Below, in pieces: positions 29,291-39,115 of a stretch of 64,000 bases of DNA. This DNA comes from Polycladomyces zharkentensis. GTDB taxonomy: Bacteria > Bacillota > Bacilli > Thermoactinomycetales > JIR-001. Under the pieces are notes generated by a model. It was not told the DNA's origin. It was given only the letters and a program-made list of their open reading frames with translations, and made no database searches. Position 1 is the first letter of the stretch. The number at the start of each line of letters is the position of its first letter. Where the stretch lies: positions 62,001 through 126,000 of the forward strand of contig NZ_JAFHAP010000013.1 in NCBI RefSeq assembly GCF_016938855.1. Reading direction: 5' to 3'. A program made the position numbers and the translations under genes.

Positions 29291-29770
29291 ATGAAGATAT
29301 CCTACTATGAATATTGGGTTTTTGGAGAGGGAAGAGGAATTAATCCATTAAGTATAGAGGAAGCAGAGAAATTCCATCAGCGACAAAAACATTATGTAGC
29401 AGAAATTATTAATAATAAAAGATATGTGGTGAATGTCAATTTCAATTTTCATGGGTTTTTCTGCAGCGCCAAACTGCTCAACCAATATGGTAAGAATATT
29501 GTCCTGGCAGCCTATCAAATTCACGAAGGGAATCTGTTTTTAAGAAATGTGCAAATGTGGAAGTATGATCAAAACCAAGAACCGATTAGGTGGATTGGCT
29601 TTGTATATGAATGGGACGGTAGGTACAAAAAAGTAGTAATAGACGAGCAATATAATGAAGAAGTCACATATGGAAAAACCAATGTAGATCATCATTTTCG
29701 GGATATGATTCAGTTTGGGAAATATGAGTCCATACTGGATGGTATAGAAGGTTTCTTGGATGAGGCATAA
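29291..29770 (+). CDS. Hypothetical protein, possible orphan immunity protein
   Basis: 159 residues beginning MKISYYEYWVFGEGRGINP, rich in aromatic residues with alternating beta-strand pattern and no signal or membrane segment. ATG 29291 has GAAGGTG nine bases upstream. It lies between an orphan toxin tail and an immunity-like remnant, and its low GC matches the island. I do not recognise its family; immunity is suggested only by context. Confidence 0.55.
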   Translation: MKISYYEYWVFGEGRGINPLSIEEAEKFHQRQKHYVAEIINNKRYVVNVNFNFHGFFCSAKLLNQYGKNIVLAAYQIHEGNLFLRNVQMWKYDQNQEPIRWIGFVYEWDGRYKKVVIDEQYNEEVTYGKTNVDHHFRDMIQFGKYESILDGIEGFLDEA

Positions 29771-29828
29771 GTGGACAAGATGAATCGTGGTGATAGAGCA
29801 GGCATGATGCCTGCTTTTGTTGTGATGA

Positions 29829-30050
29829 AATCGAGTTTATTGGGAGAGTGAAATAGCAGTACAGACACTTCACCATCTGTTATATGGCAAATCGGAGGCC
29901 TTGCCTTTGAATCACCGGAAAGGTCAATATGATGCAATTCATGTGTTAAACGTAAGTAAAATCGTCTGCAAAAATGAACAAAATTATTGTTTTGTAAAGA
30001 GAATCAAAAATATCCCCAAACCGCGATCCTACACAAATGAGAGATTTTAA
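29829..30050 (+). pseudogene. Immunity-protein fragment (Imm43/DUF1629-like)
   Basis: A 73-codon open stretch without start encodes EALPLNHRKGQYDAIHVLNV and a basic tail ending SYTNERF. The LPLN...G.Y.AI.VLNV pattern recalls the C-terminal part of DUF1629/Imm43 immunity proteins. Two stops stand immediately upstream, so the N-terminal part is gone. It sits in the 445-base gap after the last intact gene of the island. Family placement is tentative. Confidence 0.45.
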
Positions 30051-30112
30051 ATCAAGGGACACAATTCATGATCCTGGAATAATGGAACAAGGACAATAAT
30101 AAAAACATTGGA

Positions 30113-30137
30113 AACCCGTCAGGGGTGACGGGTTTTT
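30113..30137 (+). terminator. Terminator at the end of the toxin-immunity array
   Basis: AACCCGTCA and TGACGGGTT form a perfect 9-bp stem with a GGGG loop, followed by TTT. Confidence 0.8.
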
Positions 30138-30215
30138 CATGTTGAGGATATTGACAAAAAAAGGTCAACAACCTCAGCCGCTTCCTTTTGAAAGGGGATC
30201 AAATTTTATGACATT

Positions 30216-31040
30216 TTATTGATTCATGTTGTTGCTCTTCAAATACTGAGAAAATGTTTGCATCCATTCGTACCACGCTTTTACCGTACCCTGTGGCACA
30301 CCCGCGGTCAACCAGCGTTTCCGCCCATATCGCCGGCAGGACCCCCCTTCCATCAGCAACAGATCCGATGCCCATTCGGCCAGGTCCATATCCTGCGTGG
30401 CCAACAGCGTAATGCGATGTTTCGGTTGGCTCGCCAGCGCCTTCTCCAACAGGATCCTTCCCATCTCATCCAAACCGGTTTCCGGTTCGTCCAGCAACCA
30501 AATCACCGGGTCGGCCAACAGACTTTTCGCCAAAAAGAAACGCTTCAGTTCCCCCGGCTTCAATTCATGGAGCGGGACGCGACGAACGGAACCGAGTCCC
30601 CATTGTGCGATCAGTTCCATGGCCCGCCTTTTGGGATTGGGTACCCGACGTGTTTGCGCCAGATACATCAGCGAATGTTCGACCGAGATGGTCTGATCCA
30701 TTTTTCGTAACGGCGGCACATAACCGATGCACTGTTTCATCCGCGTCAACATCGGATCATCCGCCATCGCCGCACCGGATTTTGACCAGATGCAGAACGA
30801 GCCATCATCGCTGCGATACGTCACGCGCCCGTCATCCGGTACCAACTGCATGGCCGTCAGGCGCAACAATGTGCTTTTGCCCGAACCTTTGGGACCCAGA
30901 ACGGCGGTAATGCCGGGCCGAACGGTCGCAGAGAAATCGAGCAAACCAATCGAAGGCGTCGGTATCCGGGATGAGAGACGACCTTTCTGCTTCGGCTTCA
31001 GACGGAATATTTTACTGACATGGGACCACTCGATCCGCAA
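30216..31040 (-). CDS. ABC-type ATP-binding protein without adjacent permease
   Basis: About 274 residues with Walker A GPKGSGKSTLL near residue 53, Q/H loop region, a degenerate signature LKPGELKR in place of LSGGQ, Walker B VIWLLDEPETGLDE and a switch glutamine (LATQD) instead of histidine. TTG 31040 follows GGATGGAG; an ATG at 31067 is the other choice. No membrane component is next to it, so partner and substrate are unknown. The altered signature suggests reduced or regulatory ATPase activity. Confidence 0.75.
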   Translation of the reverse strand: MRIEWSHVSKIFRLKPKQKGRLSSRIPTPSIGLLDFSATVRPGITAVLGPKGSGKSTLLRLTAMQLVPDDGRVTYRSDDGSFCIWSKSGAAMADDPMLTRMKQCIGYVPPLRKMDQTISVEHSLMYLAQTRRVPNPKRRAMELIAQWGLGSVRRVPLHELKPGELKRFFLAKSLLADPVIWLLDEPETGLDEMGRILLEKALASQPKHRITLLATQDMDLAEWASDLLLMEGGSCRRYGRKRWLTAGVPQGTVKAWYEWMQTFSQYLKSNNMNQ

Positions 31041-31252
31041 CGGAACTCCATCCTTTCGACAGCACATCTAGAGCACATCTATTCCGAATGTCGTACTTCT
31101 TCACTTGGTTTCATCATCTCTCCGTCACGTACACATTTCGACATTTTCGCCAAAAGGAATGCGGATTCCTTTTTGCCCATACGACTTTTGTAGTAACAAA
31201 ATGTGAATCTCCTGTACCTATATAGACGAAAGCCCCTTCAAGGATGTTTCAC

Positions 31253-32524
31253 CTAAATATGCAATTTTTCCTCAGTCACCAAAGAGGAAACAGCCGATTT
31301 CTCCTGTAAAAACTCACATGAGCGGCTTTGGTAAACACGCATCCCCATCCAATAAAAATACATCGCGCAGATCACCACCAACCCGATCACGGCAAACCCC
31401 CAGTGTCCGCCCAACTGATGGATCAGCCAACCGCCCAGGGACGGCCCCATAAACCAGCCCAATCCCTGAAAACCGTTGGCACCGAAGTACGTCCCCCGCA
31501 AATGATTGGGCGCCAGCCGATCAATGAACAAGCTGTTGGTGGGAAAGATCAGGATTTCCCCCACGGTCAGTATCACCATGCCGATGACAAACCAGCCCCA
31601 ATGTTGCCCGACAGCGAAGCAGCCCATTCCGGCAGCGAACAGGATCGTACCGATCAGCAGACTTTGCAGGATGGGGCGTTTCTCGGTCCATCGGGTCAAG
31701 ATCATCTGTAAAATAACGACCAACCCGGCGTTGATCGCCAACAGCATGGAAAACAACAGTTCTCCGTTCATCACGTTTTGTTTCAGGTACAACGGAAGCG
31801 TCGTATCGATTTGGGCATATCCGATATTGGCCAAGATCGCCCCGGCCAAAAAGAACCTCAACGCCGCATCGTTTCGCACCACCTGAAATGCAGCCCGCAT
31901 CCCGACACGTTCACGATCTGCTTGCGTGACACGGGACGCCAAATCGTGACGGTAACGGTTCAACATCAGCAACAGGAGCCACGCGTAAACGAAGTAGACG
32001 GTTCCCGTGATCAGAAACGCCGTCTTTCCGGCCAGAATTCCTGTCACTGCACCGATCAGCGGACCGATGACGGCCCCCACGTTGATCGCCAGATAACGGA
32101 AGCCAAATACCCGAATTCGCCGTTCCGGAGGAGTGATATCCGCCATCAATGCTTGTGAAGTCGGCTCAAAGAAGGAACGGCACACACCGTTCAGCAGGTT
32201 GAGCAACATGAAAAAAAACATTTGTTCGGCGACTGCAAACCCGATATACACCCCTGCCCACAGGAACATGGCCGCAACCATCACCGTGCGCCTGCCGAAC
32301 TGATCCGATAGATTCCCGCCGACAAAGCCGCAAATCGTACCCGCCAAGGGTCCCAAACCCACCGTCAACCCGGCCAGTACCGGATCCATCTTCGTATGTT
32401 GCGCGAGATAAATCGTCAAAAAAGGCAGGCTCATAAACATAGCCGCCCGCGAAAATACCGTTCCTCCCACCAAGAGCCACACCAAGGGATGATATTGTCT
32501 CCATGCCCTCCCCCAACACCCCAT
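31253..32524 (-). CDS. MFS transporter, drug-efflux type
   Basis: About 423 residues, twelve helices, with motif A GGNLSDQFGRRTVM near 75 and the motif C-like GAVIGPLIGAVTG in helix 5. It resembles multidrug MFS exporters. ATG 32524 has AGAGGG seven bases upstream; ATG 32530 is nearly as good. It stands alone. Substrate is unknown. Confidence 0.85.
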   Translation of the reverse strand: MGCWGRAWRQYHPLVWLLVGGTVFSRAAMFMSLPFLTIYLAQHTKMDPVLAGLTVGLGPLAGTICGFVGGNLSDQFGRRTVMVAAMFLWAGVYIGFAVAEQMFFFMLLNLLNGVCRSFFEPTSQALMADITPPERRIRVFGFRYLAINVGAVIGPLIGAVTGILAGKTAFLITGTVYFVYAWLLLLMLNRYRHDLASRVTQADRERVGMRAAFQVVRNDAALRFFLAGAILANIGYAQIDTTLPLYLKQNVMNGELLFSMLLAINAGLVVILQMILTRWTEKRPILQSLLIGTILFAAGMGCFAVGQHWGWFVIGMVILTVGEILIFPTNSLFIDRLAPNHLRGTYFGANGFQGLGWFMGPSLGGWLIHQLGGHWGFAVIGLVVICAMYFYWMGMRVYQSRSCEFLQEKSAVSSLVTEEKLHI

Positions 32525-32740
32525 ATCCATCCCTCTTTCTTTCTCATTGAACTTGAACTTCCATCCGCACCACATTTCTCCGCTGCCAAAAATTATACCC
32601 GATGAGTTTGAATTCGGGAATCCCTGCTCGATTTCGTTTCAACCGTCTTTTCGATTTTGGGAAAATCATTTTTTCTGTGGCAGGCAATCCCATCATCTGC
32701 AAAGAATAGGATATAGGAGCTCATAGAGGGAGTGCTATGG

Positions 32741-32998
32741 ATGTTCGCACCGCTTGTCTTGTGCGTCTATTTTTTGATCGGCTATACTTATTGGCGAAAG
32801 ATGGAGGACGGAATCAGTAAGTGGATGGCTACCGGGGATGAGGAGACCGAATCCCTTGCCGCAGAGTATCAACAAATTGTCGACTTGGTAGGCGAGAACA
32901 AGGCGTATTTTCTCTTTTCGTTTGTCGTGACCGTCTTTTGGCTGCCGTTCGAAATCACCATGCTCTTCAGAAGATGGATACGATTGGAACAAGATTGA
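32741..32998 (+). CDS. Small two-helix membrane protein, hypothetical
   Basis: 85 residues: a hydrophobic helix at 1-18 (MFAPLVLCVYFLIGYTYW), an acidic middle (TGDEETESLAAEYQQIVD) and a second helix at about 57-76 (FLFSFVVTVFWLPFEITMLF). GGGAG lies eight bases before ATG 32741. I do not know its family. It lies upstream of the thiC riboswitch but is probably a separate transcript. Confidence 0.6.
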   Translation: MFAPLVLCVYFLIGYTYWRKMEDGISKWMATGDEETESLAAEYQQIVDLVGENKAYFLFSFVVTVFWLPFEITMLFRRWIRLEQD

Positions 32999-33047
32999 CT
33001 TCCACATTGACCTGACAGGTTTCCTGTGTTAACTTCAAGATAGGCAA

Positions 33048-33150
33048 CTGCATATCAACGGGAGCTTGGAGGAGCCAGGCTGAGAGGGCGGGGAACTCTA
33101 CCGCCGACCGTTTAACCTGATCTGGGTAATGCCAGCGTAGGGAACTGCAT
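33048..33150 (+). ncRNA. TPP riboswitch (THI element)
   Basis: The conserved cores are present: ACGGGAGCTTGG, GGCTGAGAGGGCG, CCGTTTAACCTGATCTGG and GTAATGCCAGCGTAGGGAA. Thiamine pyrophosphate binding is expected to favour the terminator at 33174 and so switch off thiC. Confidence 0.96.
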
Positions 33151-33173
33151 TCGATCCTTTGTTTCGAGGGGAG

Positions 33174-33204
33174 AGGACTGTACGTTGGCGTATGGTCCTT
33201 TTTT
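33174..33204 (+). terminator. Riboswitch-controlled terminator before thiC
   Basis: AGGAC-TG-TACG and CGTA-TG-GTCCT pair across a TTGG loop and are followed by six T residues. It lies between the TPP aptamer and thiC. Confidence 0.85.
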
Positions 33205-33260
33205 CATACCTGTACGCGACGGAATCGGATGCACCTGAACCTGGGGACAGCTTGTGTTGA

Positions 33261-35051
<1,791 letters not shown>

Positions 35052-35062
35052 TGAGACAGGGG

Positions 35063-35089
35063 CACCCCCACCACGAGTAGGTGGGGGTG
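35063..35089 (+). terminator. Terminator after thiC
   Basis: CACCCCCACC and GGTGGGGGTG form a perfect 10-bp stem with a 7-base loop. Confidence 0.85.
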
Positions 35090-35348
35090 TTCTGATTTAT
35101 ATAGTTTGATTTGCTTTACGAAGCTTCCGGTCCAACTCAATGTACAATTGAGACAATCCACATTTCCCACATCCTGCTGTGCATCATATGGTTGTTTCCC
35201 GAGGATTGAAATTGTCACCCGTTTTCTGATTCAAATACTCACGCTGCTATACAAAACCTTTCGTATCATGTTTATGGATTTGATATTTTATTACAATAGA
35301 CTATAATTTTCAAATAAAAACAATAAAATATAGAAAGGGACACGACAA

Positions 35349-36252
35349 ATGAAAAGGTATGCAGCCATTTTCCTTCTTATTATGCTCATTTTCATGGTCG
35401 GTTGCAGTAGTCAACAAAGTGCGAACACTTCGCATGAACCCGCCAAAAAGCAAGCCAACACACAACCGGCGGAACCGCAGGTAAAGCTTGGAACCAAAGT
35501 GAATACTTATGTTTATGATTATCCTTCTCCAGTACCAACGGTACACGTTTATATATGTGGCACCATCACCAATCAAAGCAAGGTCCCGATCGTTATCAGT
35601 TCAGTAATGTAAATTTACATTCTGAAAGCATTTACGGTGAAGAAATAGACAGCTATACGTATCCGAATACCGATCCGATGTCGACGGATCCGGGAGAGTC
35701 TGTATCAGACGTTTATCCGCTGGTGATTATGCCAGGGCAAAGTGCATACATTTCTCGAGATTCTGAGCTAGAGAACCTGAATAAAAAGGAGGAATTTAAA
35801 AAAACAACAATGGAAGTGGATGCTATACCAGTAAATCCGGCAGATGCCAAAGAACTTAGGTCCTTAGTCAGTGTTTCAAATGTAAAAACGGAATTCAAAA
35901 CGAATTATGATGAAATAACTCAAGAAAATGTAAATATTTATATGTTTCTTTTCAAGCCACCAACAACACGAATCATCACATCGATAAAATTGATGGCGGA
36001 ATCATTCTTTTTGATAAAAAGGGAAACGCAATCGGTGTTGCTCCTCTGGGCTCACAACTGTACTCAATGAATGCAAAAGAAACAAGGGGACTTGATTATC
36101 CATTGGATATATCGGACCAACCAGACGCTTGGGGTCTGTCTCGTTATATTCCAACGAAGCTGTTGAAACAGATTGACCATGTAAAGGTTATCACTGTAAC
36201 AGAAGAGGAGGAAAATCTATCATCCAGCTATGATAACGGCGATGTAGATTAA
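35349..36252 (+). pseudogene. Lipoprotein gene broken by two frameshifts (FxLYD-like)
   Basis: Frame 1 (35349-35612) begins MKRYAAIFLLIMLIFMVGCS, a lipoprotein signal with VGC lipobox, a charged linker and HVYICGTITNQSKVPIV, which recalls the FxLYD domain. It then hits a stop. The continuation NVNLHSESIYGEEIDSYTY is in frame 3 up to about 35950. A second shift leads to IDKIDGGIILFDKKGNAIG and on to the stop at 36252. Read across both shifts it would be about 300 residues. Either a recent pseudogene or sequence errors; function unknown. Confidence 0.75.
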
Positions 36253-36287
36253 CCCAATAAAGCCGGTTGATCCCGATTTTGGGTGAG

Positions 36288-36343
36288 CCGTTTCCCTTCT
36301 CTCTCCTCTTTCGGCAAGCTCAAAGGTCCGAGGGAAAACGACC
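36288..36343 (-). repeat. Dispersed palindromic repeat, copy at 36.3 kb
   Basis: CCGTTTCCC and the distal GGGAAAACG arm enclose, on the minus strand, ACCTTTGAGCTTGCCGAAAG, the best preserved core of the repeat family. Outside the arms CACCCAAAATCG is also shared with the 44.9-kb copy. Confidence 0.75.
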
Positions 36344-36428
36344 ACTTTTTTTAGAGGGACAGATCAGATTTTCACATCGAGTGTGGAGCTCCAATCAGGA
36401 AATGGGAGCCCGCGGTCATCAACTTGTG

Positions 36429-36458
36429 GCAGTAGGACAACCTCCTACTGCTTTTTTT
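36429..36458 (+). terminator. Stem-loop with T-run in a gene-free stretch
   Basis: GCAGTAGG and CCTACTGC pair and are followed by seven T residues. No intact gene precedes it; it probably belonged to the broken lipoprotein or a lost gene. Confidence 0.75.
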
Positions 36459-36466
36459 ATCCCCTC

Positions 36467-36602
36467 CCACGAAGCCAAAGCCTCGGAAAATCACTCTTCG
36501 ATTTGATTCTGTTACTGTTCGAACAAATTCGCCTTCCCTTTCCTGGAAGCCAATCGACCGTTTTGGAGCGAAGATACGGATATTTCTCCTCCAAAGCCGG
36601 TT
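36467..36602 (-). pseudogene. C-terminal fragment of an Rrf2-family regulator
   Basis: Minus-strand translation gives YLRSKTVDWL and, at the end, FPRLWLRG. The DNA aligns with the last ~135 bases of the Rrf2 gene at 39116, which encodes YLRSKTLYWL, with scattered changes. It is a partial duplicate of that regulator, now without start, HTH or cysteines. The gap 36253-36947 otherwise holds only repeats. Confidence 0.65.
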
Positions 36603-36730
36603 GAGTTCGTGTTCTCCTACCGGTTTCCCACATCGGCTGTGTCCGGTATCCCATCAGAGAGCAATGTTTTCCAGGTGAGTCACGATTTAACCCCTTTCGA
36701 GCGTCAAACAAAAAAACACAAGAATGAAAC

Positions 36731-36768
36731 TGTGTGCTATTTCCACTAAGCGAAGCGTACTTTGCCCG
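36731..36768 (-). repeat. Second dispersed repeat block, inverted relative to 8246
   Basis: On the minus strand GGCAAAGTACGCTTCGCT and the following GGAAAT match 8246-8275 with a few mismatches. It is the only other copy I found. Confidence 0.55.
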
Positions 36769-36947
36769 TAGTCTGTGCACCCTTTTTGGAGCGTCAGAGG
36801 AAGCGAGATGAAGCGAACCGAGAAAGCCGCGCCCACGATCCGGATCGACCAGTCCTCAAAAATCTACTTTTACCCTAGAGAAGAAACCTATACAAGTCTT
36901 TTATCGACCGAATAGAATAAGGCAAAAGATACAGGAGGTTAACTTCG

Positions 36948-37166
36948 ATGTTTTTCTATGACGAGATTCCATTTCGATCACCACCAAAAAACGTAAACGA
37001 AAATAAAAATTTGACGCGTGTCAAAGTTCATGTGGATTTGAGTATCCTGGTGGAAATGTTAGAAAAGCAGGAATCTCTCATTCGTGCCTTACACGCTGAA
37101 CTAAAAAGGTTACAGCGTCAAAAAGTACCATCTAATAAATCCAAAGCAAAAACAACTATGAGGTGA
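36948..37166 (+). CDS. Small hypothetical protein, gene 1 of a triplicated cassette
   Basis: 72 residues, MFFYDEIPFRSPPKNVNENK at the start, a helical segment ILVEMLEKQESLIRALHAEL and a basic tail KSKAKTTMR. A perfect AGGAGG precedes the ATG. The upstream region (AAAATCTAC...GAATAGAATAAGGCAAAAGATACAGG) is repeated before copies 2 and 3. The next gene starts four bases after the stop. Copies 2 and 3 of this gene are broken, so this is the only intact one. No family recognised. Confidence 0.65.
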   Translation: MFFYDEIPFRSPPKNVNENKNLTRVKVHVDLSILVEMLEKQESLIRALHAELKRLQRQKVPSNKSKAKTTMR

Positions 37167-37170
37167 TATC

Positions 37171-37404
37171 ATGGAATTTTGGAATAATGATTGGAAAGAC
37201 CATGATCGGAAAGATCATGATCGGAAAGATCATGATCGGAAAGATCATGATTGGAAAGATCCCCATCGGAAAGATCAGAAAAAAAGGAAGCACGATGACG
37301 ATAATGACAACAAGAACAAAAATACCAACATTATCGACATTGACATTGATATTGATGTCAGAGAAAAACATGATCACAGAAAGAAAAAAGACGGCAAAGA
37401 TTAA
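37171..37404 (+). CDS. Asp/His/Lys-rich repeat protein, gene 2 of the cassette (copy 1)
   Basis: 77 residues, extremely charged. MEFWNNDWKDHD is followed by four exact or near-exact HDRKD pentads (15-base DNA repeats at 37178-37252), then PHRKDQKKRKHDDDND and the shared C-terminal motif NKNTNIIDIDIDID. GAGGTGATATC precedes ATG 37171. No membrane or signal segment. Probably disordered and able to bind metal or polyanions; a spore-coat-like structural role is conceivable but unproven. Confidence 0.7.
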   Translation: MEFWNNDWKDHDRKDHDRKDHDRKDHDWKDPHRKDQKKRKHDDDNDNKNKNTNIIDIDIDIDVREKHDHRKKKDGKD

Positions 37405-37434
37405 TTAAAACTTCTTTCACCTCCTGTATCTATC

Positions 37435-37457
37435 AACCGCGATCAGCGGTTTTTTTA
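37435..37457 (+). terminator. Terminator of cassette copy 1
   Basis: AACCGC and GCGGTT pair around GATCA, followed by further T residues. The same type ends copies 2 and 3. Confidence 0.75.
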
Positions 37458-37713
37458 TTATTGTCAATGATTAGGAAACTCTTTTCATCATGTTTACCCT
37501 TATGTACCTGATCCATAACGAAGTGAGCCACCTCCTCCGGAACTTGCCTATTTTGGAGATGTCCTAAAACCACGGAACCGATCGTAATGCCGATTCATCA
37601 CGGATGAAAACATATACACCAATTAAAAAATCTACTTTTACCCTAGTTCAGAAACCCAAACACTATTTTATTCACTGAATAGAATAAGACAAAAGATACA
37701 GGAGGTTAACTTC

Positions 37714-37913
37714 GATGCTTTCTTAGGCGAGACTTTTTTCCGATCACCGCCTAAAAATGAAAAATAAACTTTGACACGTGTCAAAGTCCATGTGGGTTTG
37801 GGTATCTTGGTGGAAAGGTTGGAAAGGCAAGAGTCTCAAATTCGTTCCTTACACGCTGAACTAAAGGGTTACAGCGTCAGAAAGAACAATCTAATCTTTC
37901 GTAATCAAAAACA
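37714..37913 (+). pseudogene. Broken gene 1 of cassette copy 2
   Basis: AGGAGGTTAACTTCGATG is conserved, but the frame meets TAG after three codons (ATGCTTTCTTAG) and small deletions follow. Downstream DNA still aligns with gene 1 of copy 1 (TTACACGCTGAACTAAA, GTTACAGCGTCA). The preceding gap 37458-37713 contains the duplicated promoter region and, on the minus strand, a fragment reading SVVLGHLQNRQVPEEVAHFV without start, which has a counterpart in the next spacer. Confidence 0.7.
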
Positions 37914-37929
37914 ACTATGAGGTGATATC

Positions 37930-38178
37930 ATGGAATTTTGGAATGTTGATTGGAAAGATCATGATCGGAAAGATCATGATTGGAAAGATCCCCATCGGAA
38001 AGATCAGAAAAAAAAGAAGCACGATGATGATAATGACAACAAGAATAAAAATACCAACATTATTGACATAGATATCGATATTGATCTCAGAAAAAAACAT
38101 GATCACAGCAAGAAAAAAGACGACGGTAAAAAAGATGACGGTAAAAAAGACGACGGTAAAAAAGACAACAAGAAATGA
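37930..38178 (+). CDS. Asp/His/Lys-rich repeat protein, gene 2 of cassette copy 2
   Basis: 82 residues: MEFWNVDWKDHDRKDHDWKD, then PHRKDQKKKKHDDDND, the motif NKNTNIIDIDIDID and a new C-terminal repeat of four DDGKK pentads. Compared with copy 1 it has lost two HDRKD units and gained the DGKK tail, so repeat number changes quickly. GAGGTGATATC precedes the ATG as in copy 1. Confidence 0.7.
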   Translation: MEFWNVDWKDHDRKDHDWKDPHRKDQKKKKHDDDNDNKNKNTNIIDIDIDIDLRKKHDHSKKKDDGKKDDGKKDDGKKDNKK

Positions 38179-38188
38179 TGTATCTATC

Positions 38189-38212
38189 GACCGCGATTAG
38201 CGGTCTTTTTTA
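38189..38212 (+). terminator. Terminator of cassette copy 2
   Basis: GACCGC and GCGGTC pair around GATTA, followed by TTTTTTA. The following spacer 38213-38570 again holds a minus-strand fragment (SVSLGHCQIKYGLG) related to that in the preceding spacer. Confidence 0.75.
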
Positions 38213-38571
38213 TTGTTTGAAATGATTGGGAAATCCTTTTCATCCATGATTTCCATGCCTAATCCATATTTGATTTGGCAATGTCCCAAAGACACTGAGC
38301 AGATCGTAATGCCGATATTAGCGCGCTGTTGTTCCCATTTCCCCGAATAATCCTGAGCCAACCGTGTTTGGTTCAGAAGGAAAAAAGCGCATCCCAAAAA
38401 TGACGAGAAGGATCCAAGTTGGAAAAGGGACTGAAAATCATGGAGATCACCGATAAAAACGGATGGTAGTTCCACCAATAAAAAAAATCTACAATTGCCT
38501 TAGTTCAGAAACCCAAACGATAATCAATTGCCCGAATAGGATAAAGCATAAGATACAGGAGGTTAACTTCG

Positions 38572-38765
38572 ATCGTTTTCTTAGGCGTCACTCCTTTCTT
38601 ATTACCGCCTAAAAATGAAAAATAAATTTGACACATCTTCAAAGTCGATGTGGATTTGGGTATCTTGGTCAACATAATCAGAATGGCGAAAGCCACAAAT
38701 ATTAACCCTTATATACTGACCTCAGCGTCAGAGAAAACAATCCAATCAATCCAAATCAAAAACAA
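38572..38765 (+). pseudogene. Broken gene 1 of cassette copy 3
   Basis: The ribosome site AGGAGGTTAACTTCGAT is intact but the start codon is ATC and a TAG follows (CGTTTTCTTAGG). Only patches such as GTGGATTTGGGTATC and CAGCGTCAGA align with copy 1. Clearly dead. Confidence 0.65.
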
Positions 38766-38780
38766 CTATGAGGTGATATC

Positions 38781-38987
38781 ATGGATTCTTGGGATAGTGA
38801 ATGGGAAAAAGATTGGGATGATCATGGTCAGAAAGATCATCATCCGAAAGATCGAAAAAAAGATTATTCCAAAAGATATGATGATGATGACAATAACAAT
38901 AAGAACAAAAATACCAACATTATTGATATTGAACTCAATATCGATCACACGAAAAAACATATTCGAAAAAAACATCGCAAATTTTGA
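38781..38987 (+). CDS. Asp/His/Lys-rich protein, gene 2 of cassette copy 3
   Basis: 68 residues: MDSWDSEWEKDWDDHGQKDH, PKDRKKDYSKRYDDDDNN, then NKNTNIIDIELNID. It has the same layout as copies 1 and 2 but no perfect pentads. The conserved ribosome site GAGGTGATATC and the NIID motif show that gene 2, unlike gene 1, is kept open in all three copies. Confidence 0.65.
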   Translation: MDSWDSEWEKDWDDHGQKDHHPKDRKKDYSKRYDDDDNNNKNKNTNIIDIELNIDHTKKHIRKKHRKF

Positions 38988-39027
38988 AAAAAGACCACAA
39001 AAACTAATCACCAACCTCCTGTATCTA

Positions 39028-39058
39028 TCGGCCGCAGTGAAGCGGTCTTTTTCTTTTT
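39028..39058 (+). terminator. Terminator of cassette copy 3
   Basis: GGCCGC and GCGGTC pair around AGTGAA and are followed by a T-rich run. Confidence 0.75.
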
Positions 39059-39115
39059 GTTTATAGGCGTGACCGACAAATTGCCAGATGAGAAGCACGT
39101 GACAGTTCAATCCCT

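Noticed and set aside
37178..37252. Short direct repeats that could suggest a CRISPR array
   Set aside because: Units are 15 bases without spacers and in frame with an open gene; they encode HDRKD pentads.
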